A DNA stretch of 64,000 bases from Tsukamurella conjunctivitidis (lineage in GTDB: Bacteria; Actinomycetota; Actinomycetes; Mycobacteriales; Mycobacteriaceae). Each line of letters begins with the position of its first letter. Positions within the stretch are counted from its first letter, which is position 1. Below the pieces are notes generated by a model. The model searched no databases. It saw only the letters and a program-made list of their open reading frames with translations, and was not told where the DNA came from. The DNA is taken from contig NZ_VIGX01000010.1 in NCBI RefSeq assembly GCF_007858475.1, positions 50,072 through 114,071 on the forward strand, in the 5' to 3' direction. A program made the translations under genes and the position numbers. Positions 28,213 through 37,060 of the stretch are shown one piece after another.

Positions 28213-28534
28213 TACACTGTCATGTGCGACCGCTCCGGCTGTGCCCGGGGCAGCAAGTGGAGTCCACTCCCACCACGTCGACCTCCGGTCGGCTGGTCCG
28301 GTCGCCGCCGCGGATTCCGTGAGGAATTACCGCGGCGGTCTCCTTGTTTCAGGAGGGGTCGATCGTCGGCGTACGCCGGCGGGGCCCGAATCGGTCGGTG
28401 TGGGCCCCGTCAGGCGAATTGCCTGGTCGGGGCCTTTTCGCTGTATGGGACTTGGTGGGCCTCGTCGGCTGCGCGGCGGTCTACGAGTGAAGACCGCTCG
28501 CAACGAGACACGAGCACCTATCCAAGGAGGCCCC
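28213..28534 (+). promoter_or_regulatory. Structured 5' leader of the infC-rpmI-rplT operon
   Basis: A -10 box TACACT at 28213-28218, 17 nt from a weak -35 TTCGGA, would start transcription near 28225. The leader is about 310 nt. It holds a very stable hairpin at 28305-28338: a 14-bp stem capped by a GUGA tetraloop at 28319-28322, with a 2-nt bulge. A short pairing 28381-28387/28402-28408 (GGGGCCC/GGGCCCC) excludes the terminator at 28403-28438. This looks like an attenuator, perhaps sensing ribosomal protein L20 or IF3, as in other phyla. There is no other gene in this stretch. Confidence 0.7.
28403..28438 (+). terminator. Intrinsic terminator (attenuator) in the infC leader
   Basis: GGCCCCG at 28403-28409 pairs with CGGGGCC at 28428-28434, with the inner stem CAGGC/GCCTG and a 5-nt loop, followed directly by TTTT at 28435-28438. 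Its 5' arm can instead pair with 28381-28387, so termination can be switched. Confidence 0.8.
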
Positions 28535-29125
28535 ATCAGCACTGAGACACGCACCAACGGTCAGATCCGCGTTCCCGAGGTCCGACTAGTCGGCCCCGGC
28601 GGCGAGCAGGTCGGGATCGTGCGAGTTGAGGATGCGCTCAAGCTGGCGTACGAGGCGGATCTCGACCTGGTCGAGGTGGCGCCGAACGCCCGCCCGCCCG
28701 TGTGCAAGATCATGGATTACGGCAAGTTCAAGTACGAGGCCGCGCAGAAGTTGCGCGAGTCGCGGAAGAACCAGCAGCTGACCGTGATCAAGGAGCAGAA
28801 GCTCCGCCCGAAGATCGACGACCACGACTACGAGACCAAGAAGGGTCACGTCGTCCGGTTCCTGGAGCAGGGCTCCAAGGTCAAGGTCACGATCATGTTC
28901 CGCGGTCGCGAGCAGTCGCGTCCGGAACTGGGTTTCCGTCTGCTGCAGCGCCTGGGCGCCGATGTCGCCGAGTACGGCTTCGTCGAGACGTCCGCGAAGC
29001 AGGACGGCCGCAACATGACCATGGTCCTCGCCCCGCACAAGGGCGCGAAGACCCGCGCCAAGGCGCAGCAGGACAAGGAAGCCCCGGTGGCACGGCCCGC
29101 CGCGCCCGAGGCTCCGGCCGAGTAG
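28535..29125 (+). CDS. infC: Translation initiation factor IF-3, ATC start
   Basis: IF-3 binds the 30S subunit and checks start-codon pairing. The 196 residues show the N-terminal domain ([19 protein letters not shown]), the linker ([16 protein letters not shown]) and the C-terminal domain ([34 protein letters not shown]). Alignment with mycobacterial IF-3 places the start at [10 protein letters not shown], where the codon is ATC at 28535. It is preceded by a perfect AAGGAGG at 28524-28530 with 4 nt between. No ATG, GTG or TTG starts the family sequence. Non-canonical infC starts allow IF-3 to repress its own translation. It is the first gene of infC-rpmI-rplT. Confidence 0.95.
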   Translation: MSTETRTNGQIRVPEVRLVGPGGEQVGIVRVEDALKLAYEADLDLVEVAPNARPPVCKIMDYGKFKYEAAQKLRESRKNQQLTVIKEQKLRPKIDDHDYETKKGHVVRFLEQGSKVKVTIMFRGREQSRPELGFRLLQRLGADVAEYGFVETSAKQDGRNMTMVLAPHKGAKTRAKAQQDKEAPVARPAAPEAPAE

Positions 29126-29172
29126 CGACGCACGTCGCGCCCGGCAGAAGAACGACACAGAGAGACGAACAC

Positions 29173-29367
29173 ATGCCGAAGAACAAGTCCCACAGCGGTA
29201 CCTCGAAGCGCTTCAAGCTCTCGGGGAGCGGCAAGGTCCTGCGCCAGAAGGCCGGCCGTCGCCACCTGCTCGAGCACAAGAGCTCGCGCGTGACCCGTCG
29301 CCTCGACGGTGTGGCCGAGGTCGCGCCCGCCGACGTGCGTCGCGTCAAGAAGCTGCTCGGCAAGTAA
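29173..29367 (+). CDS. rpmI: 50S ribosomal protein L35
   Basis: This 64-residue basic protein of the large subunit has the family signature [20 protein letters not shown] and ends VKKLLGK. It lies 47 nt after infC and 53 nt before rplT in the conserved IF3-L35-L20 order. Its length is typical. Confidence 0.97.
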   Translation: MPKNKSHSGTSKRFKLSGSGKVLRQKAGRRHLLEHKSSRVTRRLDGVAEVAPADVRRVKKLLGK

Positions 29368-29420
29368 GCCGTTCCCCGGTACCCGCTAGAACTTTTTTCA
29401 TCACGTAAGGACGAAGACCT

Positions 29421-29801
29421 ATGGCACGCGTCAAGCGCGCAGTGAACGCTCAGAAGAAGCGTCGTTCCATCCTCGAGGCCTCGAAGGGCTACCGCGGTCA
29501 GCGGTCGCGGCTCTACCGCAAGGCCAAGGAGCAGCAGCTCCACTCGCTCACCTACGCGTACCGCGACCGTCGCGCGCGCAAGGGCGACTTCCGCAAGCTG
29601 TGGATCACGCGTATCAACGCCGCCGCGCGGGCCAACGACCTCACCTACAACCGTCTGATCCAGGGCCTGAACCTGGCCGGCGTCGAGGTCGACCGCAAGA
29701 ACCTCGCCGAGATCGCCGTCTCGGATCCGGCCGCCTTCACCGCGCTCGTCGAGATCGCCCGTAAGGCGCTCCCGGCCGACGTGAACGCGCCTGTCGCGTA
29801 A
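29421..29801 (+). CDS. rplT: 50S ribosomal protein L20
   Basis: L20 is needed early in 50S assembly and in several bacteria represses its own operon by binding the leader. The 126 residues begin [14 protein letters not shown] and carry the family motifs [16 protein letters not shown] and [19 protein letters not shown] (here [12 protein letters not shown]). A ribosome site AAGGACGAAG precedes ATG 29421. It follows rpmI. Confidence 0.97.
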   Translation: MARVKRAVNAQKKRRSILEASKGYRGQRSRLYRKAKEQQLHSLTYAYRDRRARKGDFRKLWITRINAAARANDLTYNRLIQGLNLAGVEVDRKNLAEIAVSDPAAFTALVEIARKALPADVNAPVA

Positions 29802-29816
29802 TTCGGCCCCACCAGG

Positions 29817-30614
29817 TTGAATCAGCACTCGCAACGACCCGCGGACCAGCTCTTCACGGAGCGGACCCCGCGGGTCGTTGCTGCGTCCAAGCTCCTGCGT
29901 GCGGCAGGTCGCCGCAAGGCGGGCCTGTTCCTCGCCGAGGGCTCCAACGCCGTCACCTCCGCCCTCGAGGCCGGCCTCGTCGACGAACTCTTCGTCACCG
30001 AGGAGGGCGCTGAGCGGTACGCCTCGCTGCTCACCGGGCGCGAGGCGTACGTGACCGAGCGCGCGATGCGGGGGCTGTCGGACACCGTCACCCCGCCGGG
30101 GATCGTGGCCGTCTGCCGCGCTCTCCCCGAGGCCCGCGTGCCCGATGGTGCGCGTCTGGTCGCCGTTCCCGTCGATGTCGCCGAGCCCGGTAACGCCGGG
30201 ACCGTGATCCGGGTGGCCGATGCCGTCGGCGCCGATGCCGTGCTCCTCGCGGGCGACGCCGTCGACCCGATGAACGGTAAGGTCGTTCGCGCCTCGGCCG
30301 GCTCCGTCTTCCATCTGCCCGTCGTGCAGGATCGCGACCCCGCCGCCGCGATCGCGCAACTCCAGGACTCCGGCCTCACGGTGCTGGCCACCGCCGCCGA
30401 CGGGGAGGTCTGCCTCGACGACGCCGACGAGATGCTCTCCGGCCCCACGGCATGGCTGTTCGGCAACGAGGCGCACGGCCTGCCGCGCGAGCTGCAGGCT
30501 CTCGCGGATCACCGGGTCGCCATCCCGATCCGCGGCCGTGCCGAGTCCCTGAATCTGGCCACCGCCGCGTCGATCTGCCTCTACGCCAGCTCCCGGGTGC
30601 AGAATCGCGGATAG
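29817..30614 (+). CDS. TrmH/SpoU-family RNA 2'-O-methyltransferase
   Basis: This 265-residue SPOUT methyltransferase matches the gene that follows rplT in M. tuberculosis (Rv1644, tsnR). It likely 2'-O-methylates rRNA. N-terminal RNA-binding part: KLLRAAGRRKAGLFLAEG. SPOUT motifs: DVAEPGNAGTVIRVADAVGAD, AWLFGNEAHGLP and PIRGRAESLNLATAASICLY. The TTG start at 29817 is weak. A perfect 14-bp inverted repeat spans codons 5-22 (29831-29881), so either translation is controlled by this hairpin or the true start lies after it. No better start codon is seen before the conserved part. Confidence 0.9.
   Translation: MNQHSQRPADQLFTERTPRVVAASKLLRAAGRRKAGLFLAEGSNAVTSALEAGLVDELFVTEEGAERYASLLTGREAYVTERAMRGLSDTVTPPGIVAVCRALPEARVPDGARLVAVPVDVAEPGNAGTVIRVADAVGADAVLLAGDAVDPMNGKVVRASAGSVFHLPVVQDRDPAAAIAQLQDSGLTVLATAADGEVCLDDADEMLSGPTAWLFGNEAHGLPRELQALADHRVAIPIRGRAESLNLATAASICLYASSRVQNRG
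29831..29881 (+). terminator. Perfect 14-bp hairpin after rplT, inside the start of the rRNA methyltransferase gene
   Basis: GCAACGACCCGCGG at 29831-29844 pairs perfectly with 29868-29881. Within the loop GCTC (29849-29852) can pair with GAGC (29859-29862), making a long interrupted stem. There is no U tract. It could terminate most rplT transcripts in an actinobacterial tail-less fashion, or act as an attenuator of the methyltransferase. Confidence 0.55.
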
Positions 30615-30670
30615 GTCCTCATCGGTTCCGGGTAGGACTACTCATTCCTGACGGCGCCCGCGCCGGAAGC

Positions 30671-32047
30671 ATGGTGACCATGAGATTCCTGCCCCCCCGC
30701 GCCGCCGTTCTCGACAGCACCCCGGAGACACGCGACCGCGCGATCGACGTGGCCCGCCTCGTGAGCCTGCTCGTCGTCCTGTTCGGGCACTGCGTGCTCC
30801 TGCTGGCGACCGTCACTCCGTCGGGCGTGTGGGTGGGCAACACGCTCGGCGCGCAGCCCTCGCTGCAGCCCATCACCTGGTTGCTGCAGGTGATGCCGCT
30901 CTTCTTCCTCGCCGGCGCGGCATCGTCGGCCTACGGTCTGAAGCCGGGGACACCCTGGGGCGGATGGCTGTTCGGGCGCGCGCAGCGCCTCGCCCGGCCG
31001 GTGTTCTGGTACCTGGCGTTCTGGTCGCTCGCGCTCGGCGCGACTCGGGTGCTCCTGGGGGAGTCGAGTGCCGCACGGCTCGGCGGCGAGTCCGTCGCAC
31101 TGCTGTGGTTCATCGGCGTGTACCTCCTGGTCCTGCCGTTCGTGCCCTTTCTCATGCGGTGCGGCACGGCCGCGCTCGCCGGGGTCGTCGTGGCGCTGCT
31201 GGCCGCGTCCGCCCTGGTCGACGGTGCGCGGCTCGCCTCCGGAGCGATCGAGTGGGGATTCCCGAACTTCCTCATCGTGTGGCTGATCCCCGTCGTCATC
31301 GGGGTCGCGTATGCGCGGCGGCAGATCCGCACGCGGTTCGCACTCGTGATCGCGGCGGTCGCCTTCGCCGCCGCGCTCGCCGCAGTCGTTCTCGGACCGT
31401 ACGACGTGCCGCTCGTCGTGACCGGCACCGAGACCTTCTCCAATACCACGCCGCCGACCTTCCTGCTGGGCCTGCATTGCGTGTGGGTGAGCCTGCTCTT
31501 CGTCGCGGCGGCGCCCGCGATCGGCCGGTGGGCCAGGATCCCGCGGGGCTGGTACCCGATCGCCGTCGGCAACAGCGGCGCGATGACTCTCTACCTCTGG
31601 CACATCCCCGCGATCGCCGTCGCCGCCTTCGCCCTGCACGCCGTGGGCATCGACGCCGTCGACCCGGCCCAGGCGGGCTTCTGGGGCCTGATGGCGCTGC
31701 GCGCCATGGTGTTCGCCGTCGTGATGTTCGCGCTGTTCGTCCTGCTCTCGCCGCTGGAGCACCGGCGTCTGCCCTGGTGGGATGCGCGCGTGACGATCCG
31801 CGGCGTGCGCGGCGCCGGCGCCGGCGTGCTCGTGTGCGTCGCCGGGGCGGCGGCGTTGCTCATGGCGAAGGAGGGACTCGGCTCGGCGACGGGGTGGTCG
31901 GCCCTTGCCGTGTTCGTGGTGACAATGGTCGCTGCGCGCGCACTGGCCGGTGCCACCGCTCCGCGGGACGCATTGCGAGACGCCGCCTCGGCGCCCGGAC
32001 TCACACGCCCGGGGGCGCAGGCCGGGGGGTCAGCGGGCGCGGCGTGA
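30671..32047 (+). CDS. Acyltransferase-3 family integral membrane protein
   Basis: This 458-residue protein with about 10-12 membrane segments matches the acyltransferase-3 (OafA/NodX) family, which adds acyl groups to sugars or lipids at the membrane. It begins RDRAIDVARLVSLLVVLFGHCVLLL with the conserved membrane histidine. It has MPLFFLAGAASSAYGL, FGRAQRLARPVFWYL with the conserved Arg, and MTLYLWHIPAIAVA near the end. ATG 30671, GTG 30674 and ATG 30680 are possible starts; GGAAG lies at 30665-30669. The acceptor is unknown. The stop codon lies inside a duplicated 16-nt sequence. Confidence 0.85.
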   Translation: MVTMRFLPPRAAVLDSTPETRDRAIDVARLVSLLVVLFGHCVLLLATVTPSGVWVGNTLGAQPSLQPITWLLQVMPLFFLAGAASSAYGLKPGTPWGGWLFGRAQRLARPVFWYLAFWSLALGATRVLLGESSAARLGGESVALLWFIGVYLLVLPFVPFLMRCGTAALAGVVVALLAASALVDGARLASGAIEWGFPNFLIVWLIPVVIGVAYARRQIRTRFALVIAAVAFAAALAAVVLGPYDVPLVVTGTETFSNTTPPTFLLGLHCVWVSLLFVAAAPAIGRWARIPRGWYPIAVGNSGAMTLYLWHIPAIAVAAFALHAVGIDAVDPAQAGFWGLMALRAMVFAVVMFALFVLLSPLEHRRLPWWDARVTIRGVRGAGAGVLVCVAGAAALLMAKEGLGSATGWSALAVFVVTMVAARALAGATAPRDALRDAASAPGLTRPGAQAGGSAGAA

Positions 32048-32086
32048 CGTGGCCGGAGACGGACCACGTTCGGCGTGACGTGGCCG
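32040..32086. repeat. Duplicated 16-nt sequence at the end of the acyltransferase gene
   Basis: The sequence CGGCGTGACGTGGCCG occurs at 32040-32055 and 32071-32086, 31 bp apart. Between them CCACGT (32064-32069) can pair with ACGTGG of either copy. The location, between convergent genes, suggests part of a terminator or a chance duplication. Confidence 0.6.
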
Positions 32087-32135
32087 CCATGCCGCTGCGA
32101 ATTCCGACGCCCATGACCAGCAGGGCCGGGGCCCC

Positions 32136-33623
32136 TCAGACGGATGTGCGCGCGCCCTGGGCCTCCGTGGCCGACGGTGCCGCCGCGGCACCGTCGGACG
32201 CCTGACCGGTGCGTTCGACCTCGTCGGGGACCCCGGCCGCTGGGCCCGCCGCCACGATCGACGGCTGCTCGGGCGCGCCGGGGAGAAGGACGTTGAACAG
32301 CAGGTTGAGGACCACCGCCACGATCGCGGCTGCGCTGATGCCCGAATGGAAGATCACCACGAACCACGACGGGAAGGCGTGCCAGAAGTCCGTGGAGACG
32401 ACCGGGATGAGCCCGAAGGCGATCGACGCCGCGACCACCAGCAGGTTGTTGTTGCCCTGGTAGTCGACCTTGGCGAGGGTGCGGATCCCGCTGGCCGCGA
32501 CCGTGCCGAACAGCACGATCCCGGCACCCCCGAGCACCGGCCCGGGGATCACGCTGAACGCGGCCGCCGCCATCGGCGACAGACCGAGGAGTAGGAGGAT
32601 CGCGCCGCCCGCCGCCACGGCGAACCGGCTCGTGATCCCGGTGAGCGCGACCAACCCGACGTTCTGCGCGAACGCGGTGGCGGGGAACGAGTTGAACACG
32701 GGCGCGAGCAGCGAGGAGGCCATGTCGGCCCGCAGTCCGTCCGCCACCCGCCGCGAGTCGACTTTCGTGCCCACGACCTCGCCGACCGCCAGGATGTCCG
32801 CGGTGGTCTCGACCATCGTCACCAGGATCACGACGGTGAGCGAGACGATCGCGCCGATCTCGAACATCGGCCCGCCGAAGGCGAACGGGTGGGGGAGGGA
32901 GAACACCGGCGCGGATCCCACGGCCCCGACGTCGGCGCGGCCGACGATCAGCGCGGCGACGGTGCCGACCACCAGCCCCAGCAGCACCGACAGCCGGGAG
33001 AACACACGCACCTTGCTGAGCAGGACGACGGCGAGGAACGTGAACATCGCGAGGCCGATGTTCGGGAGCGCGGCGAAATCCGGATTGGCCACCTTCCGCC
33101 CGTCGACGGTGACCGTCGGCTGCCCCGTGATCCATCCCGCCGCCACCGGCATGAGCGACAGGCCGATCACCGAGATGATCGATCCGGTGACGACCGGTGG
33201 GAAGAAGCGGATCACGCGCGCGAAGAACGGAGTGATGGCCAGACCGATCGCCGCGGCGACGAGCAACGACCCGAAGACGACGCGGAGCCCGTGCTCGGGG
33301 TCGCCCGCCAGGATCGTGAGGATCGTCGAGACCGTCGCGAAGCTGGTGCCCTGCACGAGAGGAAGCCGGCTGCCGAAGAACGGCACGGCGAGCGTCTGCA
33401 GCATCGTCGCCAGGCCGCTGACGAACAGCCCGCTCGCGACCAGGAGCGCCTTCTGCGTGGTATCCAGACCGGCCGCGCCGCCCACGATCAGCGGAACGGC
33501 GATGACACCGCCGAACATCGCGAGGATGTGCTGGATCCCGTATCCGAGAGTCTTCCCGACGCCCAGGTACTCGTCCTCGGGCCGCGTGTGCGGCGTGCCG
33601 CCGTCCGTCGTCGTGATCGCCAT
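32136..33623 (-). CDS. Uracil-xanthine permease (NCS2 nucleobase:cation symporter)
   Basis: This 495-residue transporter has about 14 membrane segments. The first carries the NCS2 Gln-His motif YGIQHILAMFGG. The family signature segments are QGTSFATVSTIL, MVETTADILAVGE and FAQNVGLVALTGITSRFAVAAGG. It likely imports xanthine, uric acid or uracil with a proton. The C-terminal 45 residues are Ala/Gly/Pro/Glu-rich and probably disordered. ATG 33623 begins the hydrophilic N-terminal tail. It is transcribed alone. The gap of 156 nt to the next gene has no obvious riboswitch. Confidence 0.92.
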   Translation of the reverse strand: MAITTTDGGTPHTRPEDEYLGVGKTLGYGIQHILAMFGGVIAVPLIVGGAAGLDTTQKALLVASGLFVSGLATMLQTLAVPFFGSRLPLVQGTSFATVSTILTILAGDPEHGLRVVFGSLLVAAAIGLAITPFFARVIRFFPPVVTGSIISVIGLSLMPVAAGWITGQPTVTVDGRKVANPDFAALPNIGLAMFTFLAVVLLSKVRVFSRLSVLLGLVVGTVAALIVGRADVGAVGSAPVFSLPHPFAFGGPMFEIGAIVSLTVVILVTMVETTADILAVGEVVGTKVDSRRVADGLRADMASSLLAPVFNSFPATAFAQNVGLVALTGITSRFAVAAGGAILLLLGLSPMAAAAFSVIPGPVLGGAGIVLFGTVAASGIRTLAKVDYQGNNNLLVVAASIAFGLIPVVSTDFWHAFPSWFVVIFHSGISAAAIVAVVLNLLFNVLLPGAPEQPSIVAAGPAAGVPDEVERTGQASDGAAAAPSATEAQGARTSV

Positions 33624-33779
33624 GGCCCGACGGTAGGCAGCCCGATCCGCCGATCGATTGCCTCGATGTGACGACGGTGTTGCATCACGCCAGGGCGATG
33701 TTGCCCGGGTGCGCGCGGACCGAGGACGGTGTGTGGTGTGATAAACACAGAGTGTCGAATCATGTGGAGGGAGATCGGG

Positions 33780-34034
33780 ATGAAGCGGATCGTCATCGCA
33801 GGAATCATCGGAATGGGCGCGATCGCCGTGCCGGCCGCAGCGGCTCAGGCGGCTCCGGGTGCACCGGTCACGGTCACCTGTGACGTGTACGCGCAGCAGT
33901 TCGGCAACCAGTTCGCGTCGTTCGCGGGGACTGTGCACGGGACCGGGCCGAATCGCGCAGCCGCGCGCGCGAACGCGGAGTCGAAGATCTGGGGCCCGTA
34001 CGGGTCGATGCCGTACGTGGCGAACTGCCGCTGA
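33780..34034 (+). CDS. Small secreted protein
   Basis: This 84-residue protein has a clear signal peptide (KRIVIAGIIGMGAIAVPAAAAQA, cleavage after AQA). The mature chain of about 60 residues has two cysteines, TCDVYAQQ and ANCR at the very end, which could form a disulfide. ATG 33780 is preceded by GGAGG. I do not recognise a family. It lies between a permease and an MmcQ/YjbR-family gene and is probably its own unit. Confidence 0.7.
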   Translation: MKRIVIAGIIGMGAIAVPAAAAQAAPGAPVTVTCDVYAQQFGNQFASFAGTVHGTGPNRAAARANAESKIWGPYGSMPYVANCR

Positions 34035-34054
34035 GCCGGCGTACCGTCGGGGCC

Positions 34055-34459
34055 GTGACGAGGGCGGCACGCATCGAGGACGTGGCCGCGGTCGCGCTCG
34101 CCCTGCCGCGGGTGGTGGAGGTCGCGGCGTGGGGTGGCCGCCCGGCGTGGCAGGTGGGCAAGAAGGTGTTCTGCGGCAACCGGTCTCCGCGCCCGGACGC
34201 CGTCGACGATGCGGGCGTCCGGTTGGATGACGTGATTCTCATCCGCACGCCGGACGAGTCCGACAAGCTCGCTCTCGTCCAGGCCGAGGGCCCGTTCTTC
34301 ACCACGCCGCATTTCGACGGCTACAACGCGGTTCTGATCCGGGCGTCGCGCCTCGGTGAGATCACCCGCGACGAACTGGCCGAGGTCATCGAGGACGCGT
34401 GGTGCGCGTGCGCCCCGAAGACGGTCGTCAGGGCCTGGTTGGCTGAGCGCGCCCGCTGA
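34055..34459 (+). CDS. MmcQ/YjbR-family DNA-binding protein
   Basis: This 134-residue protein belongs to the MmcQ/YjbR family, small proteins with a CyaY-like fold implicated in DNA binding. The N-terminal VAALALPRVVEVAAWGGRPAWQVGKKVF and the later LVQAEGPFFTTPHFDGY match the family core. C-terminal ELAEVIEDAWCACAPK matches the usual end. GTG 34055 follows the preceding gene by 20 nt. The last 32 nt overlap the convergent YvaD-family gene. Its role is unknown. Confidence 0.82.
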   Translation: MTRAARIEDVAAVALALPRVVEVAAWGGRPAWQVGKKVFCGNRSPRPDAVDDAGVRLDDVILIRTPDESDKLALVQAEGPFFTTPHFDGYNAVLIRASRLGEITRDELAEVIEDAWCACAPKTVVRAWLAERAR

Positions 34460-34847
34460 CGTCCGGCGGGGTTCGGACGAGGCCGGCGACGACGATCGCC
34501 GGGGCCGCCATCAGCGCGATATTCGGTCCCCACCACGCGAGGTCGACATCGCCCGCGAACGCCCAGAACGAGATCGCCATGAGGCCCGCGCAGAACGTCA
34601 GGGTGCAACCGGCGGTGAGGACGATCCGCCCTGCCGCGGGGCGCGTACGCACGAGCCGCAGGCCCGCCGCGCCGAGACCGACGGCGAGCGCGTCGAGCGG
34701 GAGGAAGGACCAGTTCCACGCCTGCACGACGGGGTTCGAGTAGTCGCGGAAGCGCCACTGCTCGGGGAGGGCGCCGGCGATGATCGCCGCCCAATAGGCG
34801 GCGAGGGCCAAGTCGACAGCGAGGAGCAACGCCTTCGCGGCCCTCAT
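34428..34847 (-). CDS. YvaD-family (DUF5360) membrane protein
   Basis: This 139-residue protein has four predicted membrane segments and matches the YvaD/DUF5360 pattern: AVDLALAAYWAAII, the signature VQAWNWSFLPLDALAV, and LTFCAGLMAISFWAFAGDVDLAWWGPNI. In Bacillus subtilis yvaD is next to the SMR gene yvaE and the TetR gene yvaF, the same trio as here. Its ATG overlaps the stop of the SMR gene (ATGA), so the two are co-translated. A role in the SMR efflux unit is likely but its action is unknown. Confidence 0.85.
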   Translation of the reverse strand: MRAAKALLLAVDLALAAYWAAIIAGALPEQWRFRDYSNPVVQAWNWSFLPLDALAVGLGAAGLRLVRTRPAAGRIVLTAGCTLTFCAGLMAISFWAFAGDVDLAWWGPNIALMAAPAIVVAGLVRTPPDVSGRAQPTRP

Positions 34848-35176
34848 TCGGCGGCCGTCGACAGATTGATGATCGCGACACCGACCACCGTGATCGCCAT
34901 GCCGAGGATCGTGCTCGCCGAGACGCGATCGCCGAACAGGACCGCCGCCGCAGCGGTGATCAGCACGGTCCCGGCCGCAGACCAGACCGCGTAGGCCACA
35001 CCGACGGAGACCTCGCGGAGCGACAACCCGAGGAAGGCGAACGCGCCGAGGTAGCCGGGTATCACGACGAGGAGTGGCCAGAGGTTCTTGTACCCGTCCG
35101 TCGCGCGGAGGGCGAGGGTGCCGGCGACCTCGCAGGCGACGGCCGCGGCGAGGAGTAGTGCAGCTGTGCGGGACAT
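34844..35176 (-). CDS. SMR-family multidrug efflux protein (EmrE/YvaE-like)
   Basis: This 110-residue four-helix transporter exports cationic drugs or similar compounds in exchange for protons as a dimer. The essential membrane glutamate is in LAAAVACEVAGTLALRATDGY (Glu near residue 14). VGVAYAVWSAAGTVLI is the typical SMR motif in helix 3. ATG 35176 has GGAGG 4 nt upstream. It is divergent from the TetR gene and co-translated with the YvaD-family gene. An ACCA-N7-TGGT operator lies upstream. Confidence 0.92.
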   Translation of the reverse strand: MSRTAALLLAAAVACEVAGTLALRATDGYKNLWPLLVVIPGYLGAFAFLGLSLREVSVGVAYAVWSAAGTVLITAAAAVLFGDRVSASTILGMAITVVGVAIINLSTAAE

Positions 35177-35190
35177 TCCACCTCCGAAGA

Positions 35191-35205
35191 ACCAGACCGG
35201 TTGGT
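35191..35205. promoter_or_regulatory. Operator between the SMR and TetR genes
   Basis: ACCAGACCGGTTGGT at 35191-35205 has outer inverted half-sites ACCA/TGGT. Sequences of this type, GACCGGTTGGT, are seen at TetR/QacR-like drug-efflux operators. It lies in the short divergent region and probably binds the TetR product at 35246. Confidence 0.6.
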
Positions 35206-35245
35206 ATGTTTCAAGATGAATCACGGACTGTCAAGAGGGGGACGG

Positions 35246-35875
35246 ATGCAGGAGAGGGCGGCGCGCACACGGGAGTCCCTCCTCGATGCGGCGGCGGAGA
35301 TCGTCGATGCGCGAGGCTACGACGGTGCCGCGCTCACGGACGTCCTCGCGCGCGCCGGCGTGACCAAGGGGGCGATGTATCACCATTTCCCGTCCAAGGC
35401 CGCCCTGGTCGGCGCCCTGGTCGAGGAGCAGTTCGCGCCCGCGCTGGCGGACCCGAGCGTTCCGGGGATGCCCGTCCTGCACGCGGCCGAAGTCACGTTC
35501 CAGGCGCTCGCCGCCAGTGTCGACGACGTCCGGTTCCGCGCCGCCCTCGGCGTGGTCATCGATCGCCCGCATCCCGACCTCGCCCCGTGGGCGCGCCCCG
35601 TCGCCGACTGGTCCCACGTGTTCGCCGGTCTGTTCGCGGCCGCGCGGGACGCGGGCGACCTCGCCGCCGACGTCGACGTGACGGCCGAGGCGGAGGCGAT
35701 CGTCGCGATGACGATCGGGGCCTTCTGCGTGGCCCGCGCCGTCGGCGAGCCGGCTCGCGCCCTCGCGGTCGCGACGACGGCCTGGGGGATGGTCGTCGAT
35801 CGTGCCGTCGCGACGGACCGCCGCGCCGCGCACCGTCGGGCGCTGAGCGACCTGGTGGGCGCGTACCAGCGGTAA
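35246..35875 (+). CDS. TetR-family regulator of the SMR efflux unit (YvaF-like)
   Basis: This 209-residue repressor has the N-terminal helix-turn-helix RESLLDAAAEIVDARGYDGA followed by LTDVLARAGVTKGAMYHHFPSK. The remaining alpha-helical domain binds the inducer. ATG 35246 has GAGGGG 5 nt upstream; ATG 35216 would add ten residues without support. It is divergent from the SMR/YvaD pair and faces a palindromic operator, so it likely represses efflux until an inducing compound binds. Confidence 0.88.
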   Translation: MQERAARTRESLLDAAAEIVDARGYDGAALTDVLARAGVTKGAMYHHFPSKAALVGALVEEQFAPALADPSVPGMPVLHAAEVTFQALAASVDDVRFRAALGVVIDRPHPDLAPWARPVADWSHVFAGLFAAARDAGDLAADVDVTAEAEAIVAMTIGAFCVARAVGEPARALAVATTAWGMVVDRAVATDRRAAHRRALSDLVGAYQR

Positions 35876-37006
<1,131 letters not shown>

Positions 37007-37060
37007 ACCCGGCAGCTCAGAAAACCAGCACACAGCCACTCCAGGAGAAGGACTTCCACC

